A stretch of 64,000 nucleotides of DNA from Diplolepis rosae. Its lineage: Eukaryota; Arthropoda; Insecta; Hymenoptera; Diplolepididae. Positions 32,420-43,728 of this stretch are shown piece by piece. The stretch is from the NCBI GenBank assembly GCA_030998225.1, contig JAPYXD010000555.1, forward strand, positions 9,238,001 through 9,302,000. Reading direction: 5' to 3'. The first letter of the stretch is position 1. Every line of letters starts with the position of its first letter. Both the position numbers and the translations under genes were made by a program. The notes under the pieces were generated by a model. The model saw only the letters and a list, made by a program, of their open reading frames with translations, was not told the DNA's origin and did not search any database.

Positions 32420-32581
32420 ATGTCAGGTCAAGTGAGATGGAAAGGAAGATTTATAAAGTACAAAACTTTAGACTATGAAGTGCGTCGAAATTCGGGACTG
32501 GTTGAAGCGAGGAAAAGAAAATATTCTGCCGTCAATTTCACGTATGCTTCATTTCATTTCACGGGTTTCATTGATGTGTGA
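32420..32581 (+). other. Short ORF fused to a duplicated SPH segment
   Basis: ATG 32420 opens SGQVRWKGRFIKYKTLDYEV and RRNSGLVEARKRKYSAVNF, a basic 40-residue stretch that looks like the N-terminus of a transposon protein but that I cannot name. From 32563 the frame runs into the 99-bp copy of SPH intron sequence and stops at 32581. Confidence 0.3.
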
Positions 32582-32661
32582 ATTATGCCAATAATTTTAA
32601 ATATACCCGATTCAATGATGTCACTTCATATTTGATTGAATTTCTTTTTTAGTTGAAACAA
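32563..32661 (+). repeat. Recent 99-bp copy of the SPH copy 3 exon C acceptor region
   Basis: Matches 30738-30836 at 98 of 99 positions: the end of intron B-C, the TTTTTTAG acceptor and the first 9 bases of exon C. It ends next to ATATTCAACACAG and a (GT)n run at 32677-32694. Confidence 0.9.
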
Positions 32662-32904
32662 ATATTCAACACAGTGTGTGTGTGTGTGTGTGTGTCGAGA
32701 CCTACAGCAGACAAGCTGTAGAGAGAGAACAGTGTTCTAAATTAGATTATCTATAAATCAAATTAAAATGTGGAGAGTGCCTATGCAGTGCCCATGAATT
32801 ACGTGTTAAAATAGTCAACTTTGACATTAATTATCTCTGCATCGATACAATTGAAAAATTTGAAATTAATTCAGCATAAAAATAATTTTGAAAATCTTTC
32901 TGTG

Positions 32905-32995
32905 GAAAGAAAGACGCTTTCGACTGCGCTGGGATTCGAGCCCAGGTCTTTCGATTGCCGGTCGAATGCTCAGTGATTCTCCGATAATGTAGGCA
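32905..32995 (-). repeat. tRNA-like repeat (SINE-like), minus strand
   Basis: On the minus strand CCTGGGCTCGAATCCCAG forms a T-arm-like hairpin with a B-box (GGCTCGAATCC, 32932-32942), preceded by AGAATCACTGAGC resembling an A-box region. The anticodon stem and acceptor stem do not close properly, so this is tRNA-derived rather than a working tRNA. Confidence 0.35.
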
Positions 32996-33339
32996 GTGGC
33001 AGAAATTTCAAACTCAACTAATTAATTTGAAATAGAAATAATTATTCCATTTAAATACCAGCTCCTTTTTCAAAAAATCCTACCAGAGATCGATTTTTTT
33101 ACATACAACCTTAAACATAAAAACTTCACATATTTGAACCTAATATCTACAACTTATATATAGGACGATACGCTTTCGTCAAATCACGCACACGCTCACT
33201 TACAACACTGAGGTATAAAATTTGGAACTTTCTTATATAATGACTGCAAGAATTATGCATAGCTTGTGAGAGTACCAGTGTCGTGACTAGAGTTTTTGGG
33301 CCTCACTAAAGTAAAAATAAATCAACTTTGTATATAAAT

Positions 33340-33509
33340 TGAGGGGTCCGATGCAATAACAGTTGAGGCGCGCGGCCTAGTAGGAACGGAAGGGGATACA
33401 CAACGCTAGGATTCGTTAAAATTCAAAGTGAACGAATCCTAGCGCTGCGTATTCCCTCCAGTTCCTACTAGGCCGCGCGCCTCTTCTATTATTGCATCGA
33501 ACCCCTGAT
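33340..33509. repeat. Foldback MITE, 170 bp
   Basis: Two arms of about 80 bp (GAGGCGCGCGGCCTAGTAGG and its complement) around a short loop near 33420; predicted to form a very stable hairpin. GC-rich in an AT-rich setting. Confidence 0.85.
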
Positions 33510-33821
33510 TAATTCATAAAATATAAAAACAATTAAATATAATTAATCAATAATTATAATGATAAATATAACTATTGATAAATATAACTCTACTAAAATA
33601 AACTGTAATTGCATTTTGTATGTTTATAATTGGTTTTGATTACTAAATATGATAACTTGGAACATCAGTATGCTGAAAATTCAACACATTTCTGAAATTA
33701 GAAAACTTTTATGTGTGCCCAAGACGCAGATCACTTTCATTCATTCCTGCATGAAGAGGTGGAACAAGTCTTGCGACTCATAATTTACCGAACTCTGGAG
33801 TAAAGCTTAGAATATAGTCCA

Positions 33822-35143
33822 AGCAACACGGAATTTGTTATGAATCATTTAGGACATTATTTATTTCAGAAAACGGACTGTGCCATCAGAAGAAAATTTG
33901 GTCATAGAGTAATTGTGTCATGTTTTGGACAACGAAATATGATTTATAAATATGTTATTAACATTTAAGACCAAAAAATCGCACTTTTTTTATATTTTTG
34001 TTTATAACATTAAAGGTAATTATTCAATCTTAATAACATCAATTAAAAAGTTGTAGAAAATTGAATTGCAAACAAAATGAGCCGTCGCTTGATCTGATTG
34101 GATAATTAAAAGCGGAGAAAATTCGGAAAAACCGGACAATTGAGCTTTTATTAAACAAATTAATATCTCAGTTGATTTTCAACTTTTTAGGTTGAGGTTT
34201 GGTCGAAAAGTAGCAGACTTTATGCTTTTCAAATGTATAGAAAAACGGACACTTTAAGATAATAAGTTTCCGCGCTATTGACACTTCAATTTATTTAATG
34301 CGTTAATTGTAAAATGTCTGCTTGCCGCAGAGGTGATCCGATTTTTATTTTGAAAACGGCTTTTGAAAATATAAACAGAACAGAACGTCAATCTTGGTTT
34401 TTCGATAAAATTTTGCAAAGTTTATTCAAAAAAGGCTCCAAACTCCTGAACGCAGCAAAGTGACAGTGGTGGGGGGAGAAAGCGAGTAGGCTCACTGAGT
34501 CACTTTGCTGCGTTCAAGCGTTTGGAGCCATGTTTGGGCCTTTTTTAAATAAACTTTGCAACATTTTAGCGAAAAACCAAGATTGACGTTCTGTTCTGTT
34601 CTGTTTATATTTCAAAAGCTGTTTTCAAAATAAAAATCAGACCACCTCTGCGGCAAGCAGGCATTTTACAATTAACGCATTAAATAAATTGAAGTGTCAA
34701 TAGCCCGGAAACGTATTATCTTAAAGTGTCCGTTTTTCTATACATTTGAAGGGAATAAAGTCTGCTACTTTTCCACCAAACCTCAACCTAAAAAGTTAAA
34801 AATTAACTGAGATATTAATTTGTTTAACAAAAGCTAAATTTTCCGGTTTTTCCGAATTTTCTCTGCTTCTAATTATCCAATCAGATCAAGCGACAGCTCA
34901 TTTTGTTTGCAATTCAATTGTCTACAACCTTTTAATTGATGTCATTAAGATTGAACAATTACCTTTAATGTTATAAACAAAAATATAAAAAAGTGCGATT
35001 TTTTGGTCTTAAATGTTAATAAAAAATTTATAAAACATATTTCGTTGTCCAAAACATGACATAATTACTCTATGACCAACTTTCTTCTGATGGCACAATA
35101 TGTTTTCTGAAATAAATAATGTCCTAACAAATTCCTTGTTGCT
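33822..35143. repeat. 1.3-kb foldback element
   Basis: Left arm 33822-34464 and right arm 34499-35143 are inverted copies, starting AGCAACACGGAATTTGTTA and centred at about 34482; the 34-bp loop holds GGTGGGGGGAGAA. Arms about 640 bp with few differences. No coding capacity seen. Confidence 0.85.
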
Positions 35144-37931
35144 GAACTAATAGAATAAACGAAAGGCTCTAGTATTTTCACTGTCTTTACACTACTTTAC
35201 AGTGATACTAAATAATTTTTAACTTATCATGAGGGGCCACGTGAGGCCTGGGGCAGATTGCCCCCGTTCCCCCTCCTCCAACTTCGCCCCTGATTGTTTT
35301 TATGTAAGCTTTGTATCAAATTAACAATATGACTTTAGGGTCAGAAATAAATCTTCTTTAGGGGATGGAACGACCTACTTATGTGTTAGTGACGTCGGAC
35401 ACTCCCTTCTCAGGTTCTTGATAACAAATAAATGTAGTATCCCCTATTAGAGCAATCAATTATCTCACACACTAGTCGTCGTTAAGCGGATATCAAATTA
35501 ATGCTTCTTTATAAACAGTTTCATTTAATGATGAGAGATTTATTTCAGTTATATGTAGAAACGAAATAATAAATCAATTAATACCTTCTAATCTCACCAT
35601 TAAGTGTTAAAAATAATGAGTTTCGAAATTTTAAGAAAAAATCCTATATAGAAAACAAAATTATAGTAATTAATCAGTGTAATTCATAATAATTTGTAAT
35701 TTACATGCTAAAAGAATAAAAATAATTGAAAAAATTGTACTTTGTCAATTTTTATGATCAAAACCCAATTCTGTGTAGAGCATTTTGAATTCATAGACTA
35801 CTTGGTCTCGAATAATAAAGTAAGACCTTATAAACTTCCGGAAAAAAGTTATCCTTATCTTATCTCAACTATTTGGAATGTTTTATAATTTTTTCAGGAA
35901 TATGTATTTTATATTTCCATATAGTGATAAATACAAGTTTTTTGTTCCTCAAACTAATTAAGTGAAGTCTAAAACAGTAGTTTTATTGAGTAATAAAGAT
36001 AAAGTAAGCAAATTGAAAAATATTTCTAATCCTTAAAGTAACTCTTTTTCTACTATTAACTTTTCCATCTATTTCCTCTTTAAAAAGTTCTAAAAGCTAA
36101 AAGCGTCAGGGGATTTTCTTTCAAAAGTACAAACAACTCTTTCCTTAAATTTTTCAGATCTTTATGCCTCTCAGAATTTTAAAAACTGTATGAATTCATT
36201 TAAAGATAAAAGAAATATCTTTAAAAACAAAGTTTCATATAAAGTACAAAAATGGGAAAGAACAATATTTTTTTTGAAAACTAAAAGACAAAATTGAATT
36301 CACGAACAGTAGAAGAATCAGATTTTATGTGTTTTTTGTTGAATATTATCTTCATCAATAGTTCGGATGGACGTAAAGAATGCATATAAATATAAAATAC
36401 CTCCACTATGATGCCTGCTGGCATAAAAGTGTAACCTTTTTGCTCCTATACATCATTTTTTTATACGTTAGTGATGTTGCTCCTATGGTCACTACAGTAT
36501 GTAGCCATAAATCTCTAAAAGATAATTCGAATTTCATAGGTTATATCTTAAATTTAACGTGAGATATACCCTCAAAGGTATTCTTAATTTTAGAATAAGC
36601 TTCTAACAAATAGTAGTTTTCGTTACTAGGGCGTAAAATTTACGCCCGTGAGGCGAACATTATTTTTTTATGGTATGCGTAAATTTCGCAAATAAATTTT
36701 TAAAAATCATATTGAGAAAATGGAAAAAATATCGTTACTACAAATATACTACTATATATTATATACTACTTTATATTTATATTATATTTTATAAATTATT
36801 AACTCAAACACCTTTAATTTTTTAATTTTTCAAAATTTTTACTTTACACACACTGTGCGTAAAAATCAACTTTACACACCGAAAACGATACATAAAGACA
36901 TAATTTATGCATACTATGACAAAAAAATTTCCATAATTTTCCATGAAAAATGTAAAATTAAATACGTTAAATTATATGTAATATGATATTTATCAAAATA
37001 ATCCGAAAATTGATTCATTCATCAGAAAATATTCTGTCATAAGGGAAATTAAAACTACTTTTCATTTTGATGGAATTAGTAACATTCCAAGCAATGAGTT
37101 TCATAAACACTCTTGAAGATGAAATAATAAACAGAGCTTAAATCCACAATTTCGATGTTTTGAGTATCTAAAAATAAAAGCTCCGCATGAAAGTGATTAG
37201 TACAAATCTTCGTTTGTAAAATAAAAGCCGCCTGGCTTCAATAATATTTAGATTCACATAGTTCAATTTAATAATAACTCAGTATTTATTTCCTTGTAAA
37301 TAAAGTAGCAGTCTTGTAATAAAACTGTCGTTATAATTTCCCCACTGAATGAAATATTTCTGAAAATTATTTATAGCACAGTTATATTCTTTTATAAGTA
37401 TATAACAGAGGAGTTCATATAAGAGGTTTATACTTTATTGGAAACGAATTTAATAAATCTCACTTTTTCATCATAACGATCTCTTCTCGTCAAAGGGAAT
37501 TATTTCAGCAGAAAATTGACCCCCAGGAAAAGAAAATATTTCGCTGATCTTGTACATTATAGAATATCTCATTTTTTTCTATTCCTTGGAGCTTCTTCTC
37601 TCGACACTACCACCCCTATCCCAAGGGAATAAAATGCCGGAAATTACTTAAAGGACCCTTTTTGTTTCCCAACTATATAGGTTGATTCCAAGCACGTGAC
37701 TTTGCATCACACTCGCCTTCGAAACTGCTGCACGTACAAAAGGAGCTTGCACTGAGATCCAGAACGTAAAAATGAAATATGGACTTGTCTTCACCATGAT
37801 CAGTGTTTAGGATTTTGTGTTTTTATATTTCCCATAAAACGTCCGAGAAATTCTTGGCCAAAAACTGTCATTAATTTTATTTTTTTTTACTTTATGTTTT
37901 AATTTCTGAATGAATCAACTCAATTGATATT
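35144..37931. other. Intergenic, no gene recognised
   Basis: AT-rich. At 35225-35293 there is a GC-rich fragment ending CTTCGCCCCTG that resembles one end of a hAT-type MITE. 36628-36648 is a short perfect palindrome around GGGCGTAAAATTTACGCCC. No coding sequence or complete element was recognised. Confidence 0.5.
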
Positions 37932-38608
37932 TAAGGCAGTTTTCATCCACGAAAATTAGACCTCAGGCAAAAATATATAATTTTGCTTTCAAGAATAGCA
38001 ATATTATTATTTAAGGGCTATTTTGAAAGAGAAAAAATTATTTTACATAAAAAAAAATTTGAAATACAGAATAATAATTTTATTAATAAATTTTATTTTT
38101 GCCCCAACTTTTTTTCTTATCGCTTCTTACAAAATTTAAAAAAATTATGCGAATTGAATAAATTACAAATCATTTTTTCGAGAAAAAGGTTCCCTACAAC
38201 TTAGCCATTTCCAATTTTCGAAAATGTATGAATTATTATCAAATTCAGCAATTTGTTTATAAAAATTTTGTTTTAGAAAATGTGTTATTAATGGTTTCAG
38301 CCATTAAAGAATTTATTTTAAAAAATAGGAAACAGTGAAGTTATGGGAAATTTTTTCTTGGAAAAAATGATTCATGATTTATTAGAATCGCATGATTTAT
38401 TAAAATTTGGTAAGAAGCGATAAGAAAAAAAGTTGTGTCAAAAATAAAATTTATCAATAAAATTATTTTTCTGTATTTCAAATTTTTTTCATGTAAAATA
38501 ATCTTTTCACTTCAAAATAGCCCTTCAATAATAATATTGCTATTCTTGAAAGCAAAATTATCTATTTTTGCCTGAGGTCTAATTTTCGTGGATGAAAACT
38601 ACCTTAAA
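37932..38608. repeat. Foldback element, 0.68 kb
   Basis: Arms of about 210 bp (37932-38145 and 38400-38608), sharing GTTTTCATCCACGAAAATTA and its complement, with a 250-bp spacer. Confidence 0.8.
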
Positions 38609-39084
38609 AACCGTGTACGATTTTTGTTGCCTATCCGGATAACGAGCCGCATACAAATTTCACATTAGAAGGTAATGCGTGACTAACTGATATGTCAACA
38701 GAAAATGCTTACTTTCTACCGATATCAACAATACCCTATCGATGTGTATTATCATGGGTATCGTAAGAAATTAAAAGAAGTGAAAATGATTTTTCGATTA
38801 TTTTCATATTTTGCGTGACTAGAATGACCTAGTGTTGTAGGTCGCTGAATTCGTCTCAAAATCGGTAATAATGTCGTCGAAAAAAAATACATGGTTCCAT
38901 TTAAAAAAGTGGAGTTGACCTTGATGTAGCTTGAGCGCCTCCACCGATAAAAAAATAGGGTGGTCGAGTATGACGGCCTTCTCGAACACTGAAACTTTTT
39001 TGTCTGAAACATTTTTGGATATGATCAATAGTTTGTGCCATCGCTCTGTAACATTTTATGTGCCTCACTCTGTATAATATTTAT

Positions 39085-40163
39085 GGGTCATTCCATATTA
39101 GATTGACAGTTGATGTCGCAGATTTGAACGAGATAATTCTTTTTCGGTTCTTTATCAACAATAAATAGACACGTATTTTTTTGTTTGGCCAAAAAAAATT
39201 TTTTTACAAGTATACGATTTTTTGAATTTTCTAAGAAATGATATTTTCGTCATAGCAAGCGCACTTTCAAGCCTATTTATCTTGAAAACAATTGTTCGCA
39301 GGAAAATTTTTCCAAATTACGAAAATTAGGGTTTCGACTCTTCTTTACAGAAATTGTTGCGAAAAAATTTTTTAAATATTTTTTAACATACAAAAGTAAA
39401 GAAATAAACGCAAAATCGTTTTTTCCAAATTTGGCCCCTTTCGAAATTTATTTTTTTCGTGGATTTAGATTTCTTGAAGTCTCTTATAAAATATGACGAT
39501 TGAATCAAAATGGCTGGATCATTGATTTGGAAGTTATGGAATTTTTAAGAACCCCGCGCGGCCTCGCGTGCAATCCGGCCGCCTCCACACTCGGCGAGCG
39601 TTTACAATTACTTTTAGCACTAATAACTCACGCCCGGTAAAACACTCGCCGCGTGTAGAAGCGCCCAGATTGCGCGCGAGGCCCAGCGAGGCTCTTCAAA
39701 ATTCCATAACTTCCGAATCAATGATCCAGCCATTTTGATTCAATTGTCATATTTTATAACAGACTTCAAGGAATCTATATCCACGAAAAAAAAAAAAATT
39801 TCGAAAGGGGACAAATTTGTAAAAAAAAATGATTTTGCGTTTATTTCTTTACTTTTGTATGTTAAAAAATATTTAAAAAATTTTTTCGCAACAATTTCTG
39901 TAAAGAAGAGTCAAAACCCTAATTTTCGTAATTTGGAAAAATTTTCCTGCGAACAATTGTTTTCAAGATAAACAGGCTTGAAAGTGCGCTTGCTATGACG
40001 AAAATATCATTTCTTAGAAAATTCAAAAAATCGTATACATGTAAAAAAATTTTTTTTGGCCAAACAAAAAAATACGTGTCTATTTATTGTTGATAAAGAA
40101 CCGAAAAAGAATTATCTCGTTCAAATCTGCGACATCGACTGTCAATCTAATATGGAATGACCC
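39085..40163. repeat. 1.08-kb foldback element with TTAT flanks
   Basis: Starts GGGTCATTCCATATTAGATT and ends with its complement; arms about 500 bp, centre near 39625 unusually GC-rich (CCGCGCGGCCTCGCGTGC). TTAT at 39081-39084 and 40164-40167 may be the target duplication. Confidence 0.8.
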
Positions 40164-40199
40164 TTATATTACTTGGTTCATATTAAACTTTTGTATAGG

Positions 40200-40592
40200 T
40201 AAGAGAACTATATGTTATTCCTCAGAACTATACGAGTATAGGTGAGACAGCTATACAAGTTCGCTGATATGCCAATACCATGTATAGCGATCGTAAACAA
40301 AATATTATGCCATCGTTATCGCTCTTGTGAATTTGCGCCTGTGATAAAACAATACGCGATACGCAAAAATGATCTTGCAAAGAAAGAAAAAATGCTCCAA
40401 ACAAATCGACAAACGCTTCAAAAAAACGCCTCGAAAAAATGTCACTTCTTTCTCATTTCGAGGTTAGAGTCACGTGCATGCGAAGCAATGTAGAAGTGGC
40501 TCGGCAAACCAGTATAGTTGTCTCACCTATACCGCATGGGTCGAGACACTATATACCGGTAAAGGTCGAACAGCTATACTCTTTTTTCCGTG
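40200..40592. repeat. CACGG-ended element remnant
   Basis: The right end CTTTTTTCCGTG is followed by TA (40593-40594). The interior repeats the motif GTATAG / CTATAC many times (AACTATACGAGTATAGGTGA, CAGTATAGTTGTCTCACC). The left end was not found. Confidence 0.45.
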
Positions 40593-40734
40593 TACAAGCA
40601 ACTGATTAGTTCAAAATGACACATCTTTTCTGTAATATATTCATTTTTTAGTACAGTTTGCAACTATTAACGTTATAAAACAACAAAGCCTTCAATTTTA
40701 AATCTGATAAAAATTCATTTTTCCATTTTCAGTT

Positions 40735-40736
<2 letters not shown>

Positions 40737-40772
<36 letters not shown>
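40737..40772. repeat. (TA)n microsatellite
   Basis: Uninterrupted TA dinucleotide run of about 16 units. Confidence 0.95.
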
Positions 40773-40776
<4 letters not shown>

Positions 40777-41584
40777 CTATATATTATAAAGTGATATTTT
40801 TAAAAATACGTCCATTATTTTATTAAACCAAAAATTTTTAAAATTAGTTGAATTCTTGCTTTTTTTCGGCATAGGGTCAGTTTCTTCTTTTTTTTTTGCA
40901 GAAAAATGATCAAAGACCTATAATTAAAGAAGTTTGTTCTTTTTCCTTCATTTAATTTATTACTAGTTACAGAGATATTTCACTTGCAACGATCCTTGCT
41001 CCTATTAGATCTGAGATTAAAAAACGATGATACACTGCTATATCACTTTTTATATTGAGTTTGTCAATAAGAAATATCTTCCTTCCGCCATGAAAAGCCT
41101 TTTGTGCTCTGTTCCCCCCCCCCCCCCCCCCGAAAACATGCTTTATAATATAACGCTGGAATGAACTCATGTCCGTGAAATAGAATTTTTTATACCTTCA
41201 ATGCACTATAGTGCTATATTTTAAAATAAAACTTCACTCATTTGCTTTGAATACAAAATCTGACGATACGGTTCACTTTTTTTAAACTCAGAAAAAAAAC
41301 TGTTTACATATTTAGTAAATGAAATTTTTATTTAATAAAAAGTAGTCTATTTGAACACCATTTTCTTTTTCAAAAATAGATATAAAACTCTTTTTTTAGT
41401 TTGAGATACAAATAAATTAAGTTTAGTAAATTTATATTGTCCCATAGAATTTGTATACTTTGCATTTTTTTTTAAATATTAATATTGTGTATAATAATAA
41501 ATTCTTTATGAAAAATTTGTTTTACGTCCGAGTGATATTGAGATAATTATAGAAATAATCCATACGGGTACAATTGGACAATCA

Positions 41585-41655
41585 GTATATTCTTATTATA
41601 AATTTTTGCCAACGTTTCGCCTCATCTCCAGAGGCATCATCAGGGCATGCAAGAA
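41585..41655 (-). ncRNA. Hammerhead ribozyme-like motif of a Penelope-like element fragment
   Basis: On the minus strand CCCTGATGATGCCTCTGG is followed by AGATGAGGCGAAACGTTGGC: the hammerhead core CTGATGA, a stem (GCCTC/GAGGC), then GAAAC. Penelope-like retroelements carry hammerhead motifs with just this CTGATGATGCC...GGCGAAACGTTGGC layout. No reverse transcriptase is visible nearby, so only a terminal fragment remains. Confidence 0.7.
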
Positions 41656-41879
41656 AATAGCCAATAAAACGTACATCACAGAGAGGATAGTAAATTGTAA
41701 TTTAATGATTCCCATTTGCATGCTGAGTCTAACTGGATATTTCTACTTAATGAAAATAATAATTTAGAAATAATTTATCGCTGAAATATGTAAAAAATAT
41801 TATTTTATACCAAGTTGTTGTGATTAAAAGACTTTGGTATTGGTCTGACTCTAACTGGATTCTTCTACTTGTGTTTCAG

Positions 41880-43728
41880 ATTATTCGAAAATAACACAGA
41901 GCTGCTAAATATGTTTACGAATTTCAAACATCTTAAAACGAAAGATGAACAATCAACAAGTGCAGAACTTGCAGAACACGCTTTGAAAGTGATGACTACA
42001 TTAGACGAGGGTATCAAGAGTTTAGACGACATGGACGTTTTCTTATCCTATCTACATCAAGTCGGCGCATCGCATAGAAAAATTCCTAACTTTAATCGGC
42101 AATTTTTTTGGGTAAGAAAATACGTGAATCTCTTTACATTTATTTTTTACTTTTACCTACATTCAGATACTATTATAAATATAAATTGCTGTAAAACCAT
42201 GTTCAAATTCATCACTTTTTTTATGAAATGGCAACTAATTTTTAGAAAGTTTCTTAATAAATGATATTCGGATTATTTTCAATCTTATGTTAAACACTAT
42301 AGCTATTTATTTTTTGTTAAATGATAAAAATTCCTTTATTCGTACACGGAGAAACTTTTTGTATTAATTTTTACTATAGTACTTTTCAATTCAGGGAAAA
42401 ACGTATCACTTTGAGAATTTTTGTTAGTAAAAATACTAAACTTTACAATAATGATATGAAACTTTAGTATAAACTATAGTAAAATTTGCTATGAACTATG
42501 CTGAAGTTTCATATCATTATTATAAATTTTATTATTTTTACTAACAAAAATTCTCAAAGTGATACGTTTTTCCCTAAATTGAAAAATACTATAGTAAAAA
42601 TTGATATAAAAAGTTTCTCCTTGTAGAATTTTAAGTGGTACAATGGAAAAAAAATCTAGTATGAGGTTAAAATACGTTTTGTTCATTAATCACGCAATAT
42701 CATTCATAATGTTCATAATGTTCAACATTTAATGTTACTTTATTCGCAGAAATAAAAAATTTATTAATTCAACTTTTTAAAAAACTGTTTGAAATATCTT
42801 GCACAAAATCAAAATATAGACGATGGTTCTAAATGAGTTATTCGCATTTTATTTGAATTTTACGAGTTTTATTGTGGATCATAAAAAATTACGATGCCAT
42901 ACACATATGCACTGAGTAACATAGCTTTCAAATTGAGTTTCTCGTCTGATAAAAACTGCATTCATACTATACATACGGGATGAAAATAGAAAAAAACAAC
43001 GTAATTTTCTTTGAAGACAATTTTTTACTTTTCTTTTACCATAGATATGCAGAAAATAATTATTTTAAAAGTGTATATGACCCCATAATTAACAATATTC
43101 TCCTATAAAATGCAAGGCAGAATTTTCCTGAGTTGGCATAATGTTTTTTTTTTATTACTATCCATACAATAATTTTGTTCAATTTCTTTGATAATTGGCA
43201 ATTTAAAAAAACACCTAATTTCATGTATCATTTTAAAGACTTCGTGTCTCATTTTCACTTAACTTTCATGCACTAAATTCCACTCTCAAGATTGGATGAA
43301 AATGGTAGAATTTTCCATTTGCGCTTTACAATTTACAACGTGCACAGGTAAATAGTGCTATAATTTAAAGCAGGAGAGAAAATAACTTAGAGCCAGTTTA
43401 CCAAGAAATGAGAAATTTAACAGTCATACAATAAACACAGCTCACACAAATTCGTCCATAAATTTATTCAAGTTTTGAATTTCTCGAAATTTCAAAACTT
43501 TATATAATATAGAAAAAATGAGTTATAAATTTTAAAAGTATAATTGAATTATTATAAAATATGATATTTTTATTACAGAAGATTGAGATGCCATTCCTGG
43601 AGGCAGTAAAAATGACACTGGACGACCGATATACAGAAAATGTGGAAAACATATACAAGTTAACGATCAAATTTATCATTCAGACGTTAATCGACGGTTT
43701 CGATAAGGCGGATAATACTAAATCCTAG
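41880..43728 (+). CDS. Globin (neuroglobin-like), last two exons
   Basis: Exons 41880-42111 and 43579-43728 encode about 126 residues. Seen: NMFTNFKHL (Phe at CD1), ELAEHALKVM (His at E7, distal) and YLHQVGASHRKI (His at F8, proximal), so heme binding is expected. The first visible exon starts in phase 2 and ends in phase 0 after FNRQFFW, which matches the ancient globin introns B12.2 and G7.0. The C-terminal exon (EMPFLEAVKMTLDDRY to TLIDGFDKADNTKS) covers helices G and H. Insect globins of this type are intracellular oxygen-binding proteins. The first exon (helices A-B) was not found between 31.5 and 41.8 kb; it may lie in unrecognised sequence or upstream, or be lost. The intron between the two visible exons holds a foldback MITE. 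Confidence 0.8.
42345..42623. mobile_element. CACGG-ended foldback MITE in globin intron
   Basis: 279 bp, almost entirely palindromic: ends CACGGAGAAACTTTTT and inverted AAAAAGTTTCTCCTTG, TA duplicated at 42343-42344 and 42624-42625. Arms share CGTATCACTTTGAGAATTTT and complement. Confidence 0.85.

Noticed and set aside
32905..32995. Functional tRNA gene
   Set aside because: T-arm and B-box are good, but the acceptor and anticodon stems do not close; called a tRNA-like repeat instead.
33273..35292. A hAT element from CAGTGTCGTGACTAGAG to CTTCGCCCCTG enclosing two foldbacks
   Set aside because: The ends look hAT-like but the flanking 8-mers do not match, so they may be unrelated fragments.
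36628..36648. Palindrome GGGCGTAAAATTTACGCCC as a regulatory operator
   Set aside because: Single occurrence in non-coding AT-rich DNA without a nearby gene; no support for function.
41116..41133. Poly-C runs (also 6520-6535) as functional elements
   Set aside because: Simple homopolymers inside or near repeats; likely slippage or assembly-sensitive, no further signal.
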